From the NCBI GenBank assembly GCA_902623585.1, contig CACNUO010000001.1, forward strand, positions 136,314-200,313: 64,000 nucleotides of DNA. The letters run 5' to 3'. This document shows, piece by piece, positions 19,098-32,857 of this stretch (within the stretch, counting starts at the first letter, position 1; every line of letters starts with the position of its first letter). The position numbers and the translations under genes are program-made. Under the pieces are notes generated by a model. The model made no database searches and was not told the DNA's origin. It saw nothing but the letters and a program-made list of their open reading frames with translations. This stretch comes from an uncultured Alphaproteobacteria bacterium. GTDB lineage: Bacteria > Pseudomonadota > Alphaproteobacteria > HIMB59 > GCA-002718135.

Positions 19098-19924
19098 AAC
19101 AATACTTAGATGCTTTAAAATATTGTTATGATAATGGAACTGATGTTCAAAGCAGAGCAGGTAGCGTTAGAAAATCATTTGGGTTTCAAATGCATTATGA
19201 TTTATCAAAAGGTTTTCCTGCTATAACAACTAAAAAACTAGCATGGAAATCTGTAATTTCAGAGTTACTATGGTTTATTGAAGGTTCTGATGATGAGAGA
19301 AGGTTAGCTGAAATTTTATACAATGATTCAAGAAAAAACTTAAAAGATAAAAAAACCATTTGGACACAAAATGCTGAAGCAGATTATTGGAGGTCAAAAG
19401 CTCGATTTGATGGTGATGTTGGAAAAATTTATGGTGTTCAATGGAGAAATTTTAATGGAGAGGATCAAATTGTAAATTTAATAAAAGGACTAAAAGAAGA
19501 ACCCAATGGAAGACGACATATAATTTCAGCTTGGAATCCTCCTGAGATAAAAAATATGTCATTACCCCCATGTCATGCATTCTCGCAATTTTTTATTTCA
19601 AATAACAAATTAAGCTGCCAATTATATCAAAGATCATGTGATATGTTTTTGGGAGTTCCATTTAACATAGCTAGTTATAGTCTTTTGACTCACATGTTAG
19701 CTAGAGAGTGTAAATTAGAAGTAGGAACGTTTATTCATTCTTTAGGAGATTTTCATATTTATAGAGAACATTTTGAGCAAGTTAAAATACAATTACAAAG
19801 AGAGCCCAAAAAATTACCTGAGCTTCAATTTGAAACAAAAGATTTTTTTAAATACAATGTAAATGATTTTAAATTAATAAACTATCAGCATCATGAAAAA
19901 ATTGATGCTTTGATGAATGTTTAA
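19094..19924 (+). CDS. thyA: Thymidylate synthase ThyA (ORF track start 19085; MKQYLDAL start preferred)
   Basis: LPPCHAF active site, CQLYQRSCDMFLGVPFNIASY. Confidence 0.96.
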   Translation: MKQYLDALKYCYDNGTDVQSRAGSVRKSFGFQMHYDLSKGFPAITTKKLAWKSVISELLWFIEGSDDERRLAEILYNDSRKNLKDKKTIWTQNAEADYWRSKARFDGDVGKIYGVQWRNFNGEDQIVNLIKGLKEEPNGRRHIISAWNPPEIKNMSLPPCHAFSQFFISNNKLSCQLYQRSCDMFLGVPFNIASYSLLTHMLARECKLEVGTFIHSLGDFHIYREHFEQVKIQLQREPKKLPELQFETKDFFKYNVNDFKLINYQHHEKIDALMNV

Positions 19925-20964
19925 TCCAGAGATTTTATTAAATTTTTAGCAATTGATATAAAATTTTGTGAAATTTCACCATCTGGATTATCTATCAGAG
20001 CAGGTATTCCATTGTCTGATTGAATTCTTAAATTTGTATTAATAGGAATTTCTCCTAAAAAAGGTATCTTAGATTCTTCAGCTTCTTTTTTCACACCACC
20101 TTTTGAAAATATATAATGTTTCTGATTACAATTATCACATACGAAATAACTCATATTTTCAACAATACCAAGAATATCAACATTTACTTTTTTAAACATA
20201 TTTATTCCTTTTCTAGCATCAGTAAGAGCTACATCTTGAGGAGTAGAAATTACAATTGATCCGGAAAGTTTTGAACTTTGGGCTAAAGTTAGTTGAGCAT
20301 CTCCAGTCCCAGGAGGGAGATCAATTATAAGATAATCTAATTCACCCCACTCAACTCCATTAAACATTTGCTCTAAAGCTTTCATGACCATAGGCCCTCT
20401 CCAAATTGTTGGAGCCTCTGAGTCTAGAATAAAACCTATAGACATTAATTTTATTCCATAATTTTCTAAAGGTTCAAGTTTTTTGTTTTCATTCATTATA
20501 GGTTTTTTTGAAATACCCATCATTCTAGGAATGCTAGGGCCATAAATATCTGCATCAAGTAAGCCAATTTTAAGATCTAGTGAGCTTAATGCTGTGGCAA
20601 GATTTACAGAAAATGTTGATTTACCAACTCCTCCCTTACCACTAGCGATAGCTACTATATTTTTTGCATCAATTTTAAATCTTTTATTATCATTATTATT
20701 TGTTTTAGTATTTTCTACATCTGAGTTTATAATTACATTCACAGAAAGTATTCCAGAAATTTGTTCAACATTATTTTTTAGCAATCTTGCTATATTTAGA
20801 TAAAGATCTTCTTTTTGACCTTTTACAAGTAAGGAAATGTTAACATTGCCATCTTTTACAACTGCTGAAATATTTTGATTTTTAGGATCAAAACTAAGAT
20901 TTGTTTCAGGATCACTAAATTTCTTAGAAAATGTGTAAATTAAAGATAAAATTTCATCAGACAT
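19921..20964 (-). CDS. mrp: Mrp/NBP35-type Fe-S cluster carrier ATPase (ApbC)
   Basis: ASGKGGVGKSTFSVNLA, DLPPGTGDAQLTL, VENMSYFVCDNC. Confidence 0.94.
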   Translation of the reverse strand: MSDEILSLIYTFSKKFSDPETNLSFDPKNQNISAVVKDGNVNISLLVKGQKEDLYLNIARLLKNNVEQISGILSVNVIINSDVENTKTNNNDNKRFKIDAKNIVAIASGKGGVGKSTFSVNLATALSSLDLKIGLLDADIYGPSIPRMMGISKKPIMNENKKLEPLENYGIKLMSIGFILDSEAPTIWRGPMVMKALEQMFNGVEWGELDYLIIDLPPGTGDAQLTLAQSSKLSGSIVISTPQDVALTDARKGINMFKKVNVDILGIVENMSYFVCDNCNQKHYIFSKGGVKKEAEESKIPFLGEIPINTNLRIQSDNGIPALIDNPDGEISQNFISIAKNLIKSLD

Positions 20965-21050
20965 ACTTGATTTTTCCAGATTTACTCAAATATTAGTTAT
21001 TAAATAATATAATTAGTGTTAGTAGATAGAGCCAATATTATCAATAATAT

Positions 21051-22157
21051 ATGAACTGGAATAAAAATAACAACGACAATAATCCTTGGGGATCAGGTGG
21101 AAATAACAACCCTTGGGGTTCAAGAGGGTCTGGAGACGGTCCAAACAGAAGAGATTTTGAAGATTCCATTAGAAAAGCAAAAGATAGATTTGGTAATTTT
21201 AAATTTGGTGGAAGGCGTAATCTTTCAATATTTATAATAGTAGCTATTTTACTATGGTTAGCTACTGGTTTTTATAGAGTGGAGCCTGATGAGCAAGGTG
21301 TTGAACTTTTATTTGGAAGATGGAATGGTCAAACAACCGAGCCTGGATTACATTACTTTTTTCCAACTCCAATCGGTCAAACTGTTACGCCTAAAGTTGA
21401 AGTAATTAGAAAAATCAACGTTGGATTTAGAAGTGCAAGTGATCTTGGTTTTGGATCAAATTCAAATGCAGAGCGAAAAGTAATTGAAGAAAGTCTAATG
21501 CTTACCGGTGACCAAAACATAGCAGATGTTGCATTCACAGTACTATTCAAAATAAAAGACGCTGGAAATTTTCTATTCAAGCTCAGAAATCCAGAACTTA
21601 CCGTCAAAGATATGTCTGAAAGTGTTGTGCGTGAAGTTGTGGGTCAAAGAGATCTTCAATTCTTACTTACCGAAGGTCGTCAAGAAGTTGAACAAGTTGT
21701 AAGAAATGAATTACAACTAGTTTTAGATTCTTACGAAAGTGGTGTTTTGATTCAATCAGTACAGCTTCAAAGTGTTGATCCCCCCGATCAAGTTATTGAT
21801 GCTTTTGATGAAGTTCAAAGAGCAAGACAAGATAAAGAAAGACTAGTTAACGAAGCAAACACTTATTTAAATAGAATTGTGCCTAATGCTCGTGGTGAAG
21901 CAGCCAAACTTGTTGAAGCTGCTACAGCATATAAAGAACAGGTAGTTAAACAAGCAGAGGGTGTGGCACAAAACTTTATAGATGTTTACAACAGTTACAA
22001 AGATGCGAAAGAAGTAACTAAAAGAAGAATTTATTTAGAAACTTTAAGAGAAGTTTTAGAAGGTAAAAACAAAATAATTTTAGATGATACTGGAAATGGA
22101 CAAGGTGTAGTTCCTTACCTCCCATTGAATGAACTTAAAAAGTCAGGAAATAATTAA
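21051..22157 (+). CDS. hflK: FtsH protease modulator HflK
   Basis: SPFH domain, N-terminal Asn/Gly-rich region plus TM; precedes hflC. Confidence 0.93.
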   Translation: MNWNKNNNDNNPWGSGGNNNPWGSRGSGDGPNRRDFEDSIRKAKDRFGNFKFGGRRNLSIFIIVAILLWLATGFYRVEPDEQGVELLFGRWNGQTTEPGLHYFFPTPIGQTVTPKVEVIRKINVGFRSASDLGFGSNSNAERKVIEESLMLTGDQNIADVAFTVLFKIKDAGNFLFKLRNPELTVKDMSESVVREVVGQRDLQFLLTEGRQEVEQVVRNELQLVLDSYESGVLIQSVQLQSVDPPDQVIDAFDEVQRARQDKERLVNEANTYLNRIVPNARGEAAKLVEAATAYKEQVVKQAEGVAQNFIDVYNSYKDAKEVTKRRIYLETLREVLEGKNKIILDDTGNGQGVVPYLPLNELKKSGNN

Positions 22158-22158
22158 G

Positions 22159-23034
22159 ATGAGATTTAGTGCAAGAAATTTACTTATTGTTTTAGTTTTA
22201 TTTATTCTTTTCCTTACTTTCACAGGAGCTTTCTTTATTGTAAATGAAACTAAGCAAGCTTTAGTGCTTCAATTTGGTGATCCAAGAAAAGTTGTTACAA
22301 AACCTGGACTTCAATTTAAAATTCCATTTATTCAAGATGCAGTTTTTTTAGATTCTAGATTACTTAATCTCGATCCCCAACCTGAAGAAATGATTCTTTC
22401 AGATCAAAAAAGGATAATTGTTGATTCATTTGCAAGATACAACATTGTTGATCCTCTAAAGTTTTATCAGACAGTTAGAAATGAAACTACTTTTTCGGAT
22501 AGATTTGGAAGAATTATAAATGCGGCGGTTAGAGGTGTAATTGCACAATACTCTTTAACATCACTACTGAGTGATGAACGTATTAATATTATGAATGAAA
22601 TTGAAAAACAAATTAAGGTTAATGAGAATTCTTTTGGAGTTAAAATTGTAGATATCAGAATTGGTAGAACAGATTTAACAGAACAAGTATCTAATAACGT
22701 TTATCAAAGAATGCGTTCTGAACGTGAAAAAGAAGCAAATTTATTAAGAGCAGAAGGCGAAGAACTTTCTAAAGAAATTGTTGCATCAGCAGATAGGCAA
22801 CAAACAGTAATTCTAGCCGAAGCTGAGAGAACTTCATCAATTCTAAGAGGTGAAGGAGATGCTGCTAAAAATAGAATATTAGGTGACGCTTATAGTCGTG
22901 ATGAGGAATTTTTTGATTTCTTAAGAACTATGCAAGCTTGTAAAGATACTTTTGGAGACACAGAGATGTCTATGGTAATTGCTCCAGGTGAAGTTTGTGA
23001 AAAATTTTTTGGTGAAATAGATATCCAAAATTAA
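22159..23034 (+). CDS. hflC: FtsH protease modulator HflC (ORF track start 22129; ATG 22159 preferred)
   Basis: SPFH domain, ALVLQFGDPRKV, follows hflK. Confidence 0.93.
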   Translation: MRFSARNLLIVLVLFILFLTFTGAFFIVNETKQALVLQFGDPRKVVTKPGLQFKIPFIQDAVFLDSRLLNLDPQPEEMILSDQKRIIVDSFARYNIVDPLKFYQTVRNETTFSDRFGRIINAAVRGVIAQYSLTSLLSDERINIMNEIEKQIKVNENSFGVKIVDIRIGRTDLTEQVSNNVYQRMRSEREKEANLLRAEGEELSKEIVASADRQQTVILAEAERTSSILRGEGDAAKNRILGDAYSRDEEFFDFLRTMQACKDTFGDTEMSMVIAPGEVCEKFFGEIDIQN

Positions 23035-23234
23035 TGTTTGAAATATTACTAATAAGCATAGGTCTAGTGCTGATCATTGAAGGTATATTCTATTTTTTCT
23101 TAGCGAACAATTTAAAGAAATATCTCAATATTCTTTCCCTTATTAATCCACAAACTGTAAAAAATATTAGTTTATTTTTTGCTCTTTTAGGACTGTGCCT
23201 TATTTATTTCACCTTCAAATACTATGATAATTAA
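23034..23234 (+). CDS. DUF2065-like small membrane protein
   Basis: 66 aa, two TM; conserved position between hflC and degP. Confidence 0.7.
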   Translation: MFEILLISIGLVLIIEGIFYFFLANNLKKYLNILSLINPQTVKNISLFFALLGLCLIYFTFKYYDN

Positions 23235-24597
23235 TATGAGAATTAAATTTATATTCTTAATTTCTATTTTATTTTCAAAACCATTACTTGCTGTACCTGA
23301 GAGTTTTGCTGATTTAGTCGAACAATTATCTCCTGCAGTAGTTAGTATTGCTTCAACTACTATCGTTGAAAATAATAACCAAAATCAAATACCGCAATTT
23401 CCAGAGGGATCTCCCTTTGATGATTTTTTTAAAGAATATTTTGACCGTGATCAAAGACGGTCACAACGACCAATGACAGGACTTGGGTCAGGTTTTATAA
23501 TAAGTGAAGACGGTATAGTTGTTACAAATAATCATGTAATTGAAGGAGCTGATGAAATAACTGTTATTCTAAATGATGAAACAGAGTTTACAGCTGAATT
23601 ACTTGGAAGAGATCCCAAAGCAGACATAGCTGTATTGAAAATTGATCCAAAAAACAAAAAACTTACATATGTTGGTTGGGGAGATTCAGATAAGATGAGA
23701 GTTGGAGATTGGTCAATTGCAATCGGAAACCCTCTTGGTTTGGGAGGAACTGTCACAGCAGGAATTATATCTGCAATCTCAAGAGATTTAGGTAGTGGAC
23801 CATATGTTAAATTTTTACAAACAGATGCATCAATTAACCGTGGTAATTCTGGTGGACCATTATTTAATTTAGATGGAGAAGTAATAGGAATTAATACGGC
23901 AATTGTTTCGCAAACAGGTGGAAGTATCGGTTTAGGATTTGCAATACCTGCGAACAGTGCCAAAAAAATAGTACAACAATTAAAAGATTTTGGAAAAACT
24001 AAGAGAGGTTGGTTAGGTGTACAAATTCAACCTGTAACTAAGGATTTTGCGGAAAGTCTTGGATTACCTGATCAAAAAGGTGCATTTATATCCAATGTCA
24101 ATCCTAATGGTCCCTCTAAAACTGCTGGGTTAGAACCAGGCGATGTAATTTTAAAATTTAATAATATAGAAATTAAAAAGATGCCTGATCTACCAAGAGT
24201 TGTTGCAGAGTCAGATGTAGGTTCTACTGCAATATTAGAGGTTTGGAGAAAAAATAAAAAGATTAATATTGAGGTAATATTAGGTGAATTACCTGGGGAG
24301 GTAGTTACGGAAAGAAAAACAACTTCAAATATTGAAAGAAATTTAAAAATAGAATCTTTAGGAATTACTATTGAAGATCATGACAGTGGAGTTAAAGTAA
24401 TTTCAATAGATGATGTTGATAGTAGTTTGCAAAATGGAGATATAATTACAGAAGTTAATAGAGAGATTATTAATAACATGAATTCATTTGAAGAATTAGT
24501 AAATTCTTTGGAAAAAACAGGTAGATCCTCATTATTACTAAAAATAATTAGAGATGATGAGCAAAATTGGGTAACAATTAAATTTAAGAATAATTGA
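23224..24597 (+). CDS. degP: Do-like periplasmic serine protease (DegP/DegQ family)
   Basis: GSGFIISEDGIVVTNNHV, DIAVLKID, RGNSGGPLFN catalytic triad, PDZ regions. Confidence 0.94.
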   Translation: MIINMRIKFIFLISILFSKPLLAVPESFADLVEQLSPAVVSIASTTIVENNNQNQIPQFPEGSPFDDFFKEYFDRDQRRSQRPMTGLGSGFIISEDGIVVTNNHVIEGADEITVILNDETEFTAELLGRDPKADIAVLKIDPKNKKLTYVGWGDSDKMRVGDWSIAIGNPLGLGGTVTAGIISAISRDLGSGPYVKFLQTDASINRGNSGGPLFNLDGEVIGINTAIVSQTGGSIGLGFAIPANSAKKIVQQLKDFGKTKRGWLGVQIQPVTKDFAESLGLPDQKGAFISNVNPNGPSKTAGLEPGDVILKFNNIEIKKMPDLPRVVAESDVGSTAILEVWRKNKKINIEVILGELPGEVVTERKTTSNIERNLKIESLGITIEDHDSGVKVISIDDVDSSLQNGDIITEVNREIINNMNSFEELVNSLEKTGRSSLLLKIIRDDEQNWVTIKFKNN

Positions 24598-25517
24598 AAA
24601 CTCAAATCTATTTTGTATTAGGACCCACTGCATCAGGAAAATCAAAATTTGCTTTAAGCTTAGCTAAAAAACTAAATGGTGAGATTATAAATGCAGATAG
24701 TATGCAGATTTATAAAGAGTTAAGTATCTTAACAGCTAGACCTACTATACATGATCAAAAAAAAATAAATCATCATCTTTATGGGTTTGTAAAAGGCGAT
24801 ATTAGATTTAATGTACAAAAATGGTGTGAGGAAGCATCATCAAAAATTAATTATTTGGTTGATAAAAACATAACTCCTATTTTAGTTGGAGGTACAGGTC
24901 TTTACATAGAGTCTTTAATTAATGGAATAGTTTCAATTCCATTTATTCCAGAAAAAGTAAAAAAAGAATCAGAAAAAATGATTTTAAAAATTGGTAAGGA
25001 AAATTTTTTTAATTTAGTTAAAGAACATGATGTTGATGCAATGAAAAATATTTCACCCAATGATATTCAAAGAATAAGAAGAATTTGGGAAGTAAATTTT
25101 TTTACTAAGAAAAAATTTAGTGACTGGAAACAAAATAAAAATAAAAAATTAATTAATTTAGGAGATTATAAAATTTTATTATTTCTTCCTGAAAGAAAAG
25201 AAAATTATAAAAGAGTTGACCATAGAACACATCTAATGATTGAAGATGGTGCGATAGATGAAGTCAAAAATTTGCTTAAATTAAATTATAATAATAGTTT
25301 ACCAATAATGAAAGCTCACGGAGTTCCTGAAATTCAATCTTATCTTAATAACGAAGTATCAATTGAAGAATGTATTTCAAAAATTCAGCAGGTCACAAGA
25401 AACTATGTAAAAAGGCAACACACTTGGTGGAGATCTTCAAATCTTAATATTTTTAAAAAATTTGATCAATTTCCGGACGAAATTGACATAAAATCCATTA
25501 ATTTAGACCAAATTTAA
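24594..25517 (+). CDS. miaA: tRNA dimethylallyltransferase MiaA
   Basis: LGPTASGKSKFALSLA, INADSMQIYKEL, VGGTGLYIESL, RQHTWWRS. Confidence 0.95.
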   Translation: MKTQIYFVLGPTASGKSKFALSLAKKLNGEIINADSMQIYKELSILTARPTIHDQKKINHHLYGFVKGDIRFNVQKWCEEASSKINYLVDKNITPILVGGTGLYIESLINGIVSIPFIPEKVKKESEKMILKIGKENFFNLVKEHDVDAMKNISPNDIQRIRRIWEVNFFTKKKFSDWKQNKNKKLINLGDYKILLFLPERKENYKRVDHRTHLMIEDGAIDEVKNLLKLNYNNSLPIMKAHGVPEIQSYLNNEVSIEECISKIQQVTRNYVKRQHTWWRSSNLNIFKKFDQFPDEIDIKSINLDQI

Positions 25518-25564
25518 ACTAATTTATTGATTTTATTTTATCCACAGCCTATGAGCTAAAGTCA

Positions 25565-27330
25565 ATGAATAATGAAATTACAGGCGCTGAAATTGTCTTA
25601 AAAAGCTTAGCTGAACAAGGCGTAGAAGTTGTATTTGGATACCCTGGCGGAGCAGTATTACCTATATACGATACTTTATTTAAACAGAATTCAATTAAGC
25701 ATGTTTTAGTAAGACAAGAAGGTGGTGCAATTCATGCAGCTGAAGGTTATGCTAGGTCTACTGGTAAAACTGGAGTAGTTCTTGTAACGTCAGGACCTGG
25801 AGCAACAAATGTTGTAACTGGTTTAACTGACGCTATGATGGATAGTGTTCCGATTGTATGTATTACCGGACAAGTTCCACAACACTTAATTGGTAGTGAT
25901 GCATTTCAAGAATGTGACACAACTGGTATTACAAGACCTTGTACTAAACATAATTACTTAGTTAAGGATGTAAATAAATTATCTTCTGTGTTTCATGAAG
26001 CATTTACTATTGCTCAAAATGGAAGACCAGGTCCTGTATTAATTGATATACCTAAAGATGTTCAATTTGCTTCAGGAACTTATGAAGAAAAAAATAAAAT
26101 TATTATTCCTTCACATAGATTGTTTGAGCCAAGTCCTGATTTTGAAAAAAATAAAATTGAAGAAGCAGTAGAATTAATTTCAAAAGCAAAAAAACCAATT
26201 TTTTATATTGGTGGTGGATGTATTAACTCTGGCCCAAAAGCTTCAAAATTAGTTAGAGAATTTATAAATATGGTTGGATCACCAGTTACAATGACTTTAA
26301 TGGGTCTCGGTGTAGTAGGTTCATCAGATAAAAATTCACTTGGCATGCTTGGTATGCATGGAATGTATGAAGCTAATATGGCAATGCATGAATGTGATGT
26401 TATGATTAATATCGGCGCAAGATTTGATGACCGTGTTACAGGAAGACTTGATGCTTTCTCGCCAAATTCAAAAAAAATCCATATTGATATTGATGAAAGT
26501 AATATTAATAAAACTATAAATGTTGATGTTCCAATAATAGGTGATGTAAAACAGGTTGTTGAAAAAATGATCACTGTTTGGAAAGAAAAGAAATTTCAAA
26601 TAGATGATAAAGCGCTAAAATTATGGTGGGATAAAATAAATAAATGGAAACAGGTAGATTGTTTAAATTACAATAATGAAGGTAAACAGATAAAACCACA
26701 ATACGCAGTTCAAAGACTCTATGAGTTAACAAAAAATACAAAAACTTTTATTACAACTGAAGTAGGTCAGCACCAAATGTGGGCTGCTCAATTTTATAAA
26801 TTTGAGGAGCCTAACAGATGGCTTACGTCAGGTGGTTTAGGCACTATGGGATATGGATTTCCTGCTGCAATTGGGGCTCAAGTTGGACATCCAGATGCCT
26901 TAGTAGTCGATATAGCAGGAGATGCTTCTATACTCATGAACATTCAAGAAATGAGCACGGCTGTTCAATATAGATTGCCAGTAAAAATATTTATTTTAAA
27001 CAATGAATATATGGGAATGGTAAGACAATGGCAGGAACTGTTACATGGTGGAAGGTATTCTGAAAGTTATACTGATAGCTTGCCTGATTTTGTTAAATTA
27101 GCTGAAAGTTATAAAGCTGTTGGTTTAAGAGCAAAAACAACTGATGAACTTGATGACGTTATAACTCAAATGATTGAAACAAAAAATACAGTAATTGCTG
27201 ATATCTGGGTTACTAAAGAAGAGAATTGTTTTCCAATGATTCAAAGTGGATCTGCTCATAATGAAATGATGTTAAGTAAAGATCAAAAACAAGATAAAAA
27301 ATCAGCCGAAAAAGGAAAAATTTTAGTTTA

Positions 27331-27331
<1 letters not shown>
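25565..27331 (+). CDS. ilvB: Acetolactate synthase large subunit
   Basis: GYPGGAVLPIYD, RQEGGAIHAAEGYAR, ThDP motif GDASILMNIQE. Confidence 0.96.
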
Positions 27332-28892
<1,561 letters not shown>

Positions 28893-28934
28893 ATGAAAGT
28901 TTAATTAAATTTTGATTAGTATATAAATAGATAA

Positions 28935-30491
28935 ATGACTGAAAAAATCTACATTTTTGACACAACTCTTAGAGATGGAGAGCAATCTCCAGGAGCATCA
29001 ATGAATTTAAATGAAAAGATTCAAATTGCTGAAGTACTTGATGCTATGAGAGTTGACATTATTGAAGCAGGATTTCCAATTGCTTCAAATGGAGATTTTG
29101 AAGCAGTTTCTGAGGTTAGTAAACACGTAAAAAATTCAACGATAGCGGGTTTGGCAAGAGCAAGCTTTAAAGATATTGATCGTGCTTGGGAAGCAGTACA
29201 ACATGCTAAGTCTCCAAGAATCCATACTTTTATTGCAACCAGTCCACTTCACATGAAATATAAATTAAAGAAAACTGAAGAAGAAGTTTTAGAAGCTATT
29301 CAAAAAACTGTCTCTCATGCAAGAAATCTTTGTGACAACATTGAATGGAGTTGTGAAGATGGTGGAAGGTCAGAGTTAGAATTTTTATATAAATGTATCG
29401 AGCTTGCAATTAATTCTGGTGCTACAACTATAAATATTCCAGATACTGTTGGTTATACATTACCAGAGGAATTTGGTAAAATTTTTAAAAATGTTAAAAA
29501 TAATGTTCCTAATATTGATAAAGCAATTCTTTCAACACACACACACAATGATTTAGGTTTAGCTACAGCTAATAATGTTTCCGCAATAAAAGAAGGTGCA
29601 AGACAGGTTGAGTGTACTATTAATGGTATGGGTGAAAGAGCTGGAAACTCATCTTTGGAAGAAATTGTAATGACTTTGAAAGTAAAAAAAGATCTTATGC
29701 CCTATCATACTGATATTAAAACTGAATCTATTATGAAAGCTTCTAGATTAGTATCATCAATAACAGGTTTTCCAGTTCAGCCAAATAAAGCAATAGTTGG
29801 AGCAAATGCTTTTGCACATGAAGCTGGTATACATCAAGATGGTATGCTTAAACATGCTGGTACATATGAAATAATGACACCTGAATCAATAGGGCTTAAC
29901 AAATCTTCATTAGTTCTTGGGAAACATTCAGGTAAACATGCTTTTTCAGAAAAATTAAAAGAACTTGGTTATGAAGTTGGCGATAATGCTTTGATGGAAT
30001 TATTTGGTAGATTTAAAGATTTAGCTGATAAGAAAAAAGAAATTTTTGAGGAGGATTTAATAGCCTTAGCAGAAGATAGAACATCATCTTATGATGAACA
30101 CATTAAATTTGTATCTTTAGAAGTAAATGCTGGTTCTGTTGAAAAAGCTGAAGCTAAATTAAAGATAGAAATTAACAATAAAGTGGAAAATACTAAAATT
30201 AATGGTAACGGTCCTGTTGACGCTACATTTAATGCAATAAAAAAACTTACTAATACTGAATTTAAACTCAAACTTTACCAAGTAAATGCAATTACAGCAG
30301 GGACTGATGCGCAAGGGGAGGTTACTGTCAGACTTGAAGATGATAATCTTTCATCACAAGCAAAAGGAAGTGATCCTGATATAATTGTCGCCTCTGCAAA
30401 AGCATACATTAATGCATTAAACAGATTGATCTTTAAAAAAACTAAATCTATTAAAGAGAATTCAGCAAGTTTAAAAATTGAAGGGGTTTAA
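28935..30491 (+). CDS. leuA: 2-isopropylmalate synthase
   Basis: FDTTLRDGEQSPGASM, NDLGLATANN, HEAGIHQDG. Confidence 0.96.
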   Translation: MTEKIYIFDTTLRDGEQSPGASMNLNEKIQIAEVLDAMRVDIIEAGFPIASNGDFEAVSEVSKHVKNSTIAGLARASFKDIDRAWEAVQHAKSPRIHTFIATSPLHMKYKLKKTEEEVLEAIQKTVSHARNLCDNIEWSCEDGGRSELEFLYKCIELAINSGATTINIPDTVGYTLPEEFGKIFKNVKNNVPNIDKAILSTHTHNDLGLATANNVSAIKEGARQVECTINGMGERAGNSSLEEIVMTLKVKKDLMPYHTDIKTESIMKASRLVSSITGFPVQPNKAIVGANAFAHEAGIHQDGMLKHAGTYEIMTPESIGLNKSSLVLGKHSGKHAFSEKLKELGYEVGDNALMELFGRFKDLADKKKEIFEEDLIALAEDRTSSYDEHIKFVSLEVNAGSVEKAEAKLKIEINNKVENTKINGNGPVDATFNAIKKLTNTEFKLKLYQVNAITAGTDAQGEVTVRLEDDNLSSQAKGSDPDIIVASAKAYINALNRLIFKKTKSIKENSASLKIEGV

Positions 30492-31535
<1,044 letters not shown>

Positions 31536-31543
31536 AAATAAAA

Positions 31544-32365
31544 ATGGCACCTAAGTTCCAAATAAAGGTTTTTCAATTATCAAGATTTTTAAAAAATTTT
31601 ACAATTGTTTCTGTTATTTCCCTTTCATTTCTTTTAGTCTTTTTTTCAAAAACTGATTATTATGTTATTTATGGGATAAAAAATATTTCAAGTTCCTTAG
31701 TTGTTCCAGTTACAAGATTTATTTCAGCTCCTATAAACGCTTTCTCAAATTTAGTTTATGAATATAATCAATTTAAAAGTTTAAAATTTGAAAATAAAAT
31801 TCTTCAAGAAGAAATAATGCGTTTAAAAAAATGGCAAACATTAGCAATACAAAATTCAAGAGAGAATAAAGTTTTAAAAAAATTATTAAATGCAACTGAT
31901 AATAATTTAATTTTAATCAAAACGGCATCTCTTATTAATAGAAATGACACTATTTATAGTAAGCTTATAAATTTGAATGCTGGTTATGAAGATAAAATTA
32001 AGAAAAATATGTCAGTTATTAATGAAAGAGGATTAGTTGGGAAGGTAATTGATGCAACTGCTAAAAATTCAAGAGTAATACTTTTAACTGATCCAAATTT
32101 ATCTATTTCAGTAAAATCTATATCAGATGGTGTTTTTTCCTTACTTACTGGCAATGGAGATGGTAAATATCTAGTAAGTTCTTTTGTGAAAGAAAATAAA
32201 ATGCCAAGATTGGGGGATATTGTTGTGACGAGTGGCACAGCACAAATTTTCCCAGTAGATTTATTAGTTGGTAAAGTGACTAAAGTCGAAAAAAATAGAT
32301 TTTTTGTTCTACCATTTGTTGATTTTGAAAATATTGATTATCTTCAAATCGTTACTTCAAAATAA
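31544..32365 (+). CDS. mreC: Rod shape-determining protein MreC
   Basis: N-terminal TM, coiled coil, GLVGKVIDAT; follows mreB. Confidence 0.93.
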   Translation: MAPKFQIKVFQLSRFLKNFTIVSVISLSFLLVFFSKTDYYVIYGIKNISSSLVVPVTRFISAPINAFSNLVYEYNQFKSLKFENKILQEEIMRLKKWQTLAIQNSRENKVLKKLLNATDNNLILIKTASLINRNDTIYSKLINLNAGYEDKIKKNMSVINERGLVGKVIDATAKNSRVILLTDPNLSISVKSISDGVFSLLTGNGDGKYLVSSFVKENKMPRLGDIVVTSGTAQIFPVDLLVGKVTKVEKNRFFVLPFVDFENIDYLQIVTSK

Positions 32366-32850
32366 TGGAGTTTTCCAAATTCCTTAACTCCTCAATAAAA
32401 CTAAATTTTATTTTAATTATAAGTTTTTCAATTTCTGTAAATTCTTTTATTATATTTCCTAATGTTAATAATGCATTTTATGTACTTTTCCATTTAACTT
32501 TTATTTATCTAATTTTTTACCACTATCATTATTATCTTTATGTTGTTGCTTTGGTATATGGAATTCTATTTGATATATTATTATTAAATTACATAGGAGT
32601 ACATTTAATTACTTTTTTATCTCTTTTAGTCTTTTTTGTTTTACTTAAAAAATATTTAATAAGGTTATCTTCTAATCAAATAATTTCTATTTATTTTATA
32701 ACTTTAATAGTTTTACTTTTCTTTGAACAATTTTTAGCAAACATCATATTTGACTATAAGTTTAATATATTTTTAATTTTAAATTTCTTTTTAATATCTT
32801 TAATTATTTTCATTCCTACTATATTTTTGTTTAATAAATTGGATAAGTAA
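32365..32850 (+). CDS. mreD: Rod shape-determining protein MreD
   Basis: Polytopic about 160 aa between mreC and mrdA. Confidence 0.85.
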   Translation: MEFSKFLNSSIKLNFILIISFSISVNSFIIFPNVNNAFYVLFHLTFIYLIFYHYHYYLYVVALVYGILFDILLLNYIGVHLITFLSLLVFFVLLKKYLIRLSSNQIISIYFITLIVLLFFEQFLANIIFDYKFNIFLILNFFLISLIIFIPTIFLFNKLDK

Positions 32851-32857
32851 AAATAAT

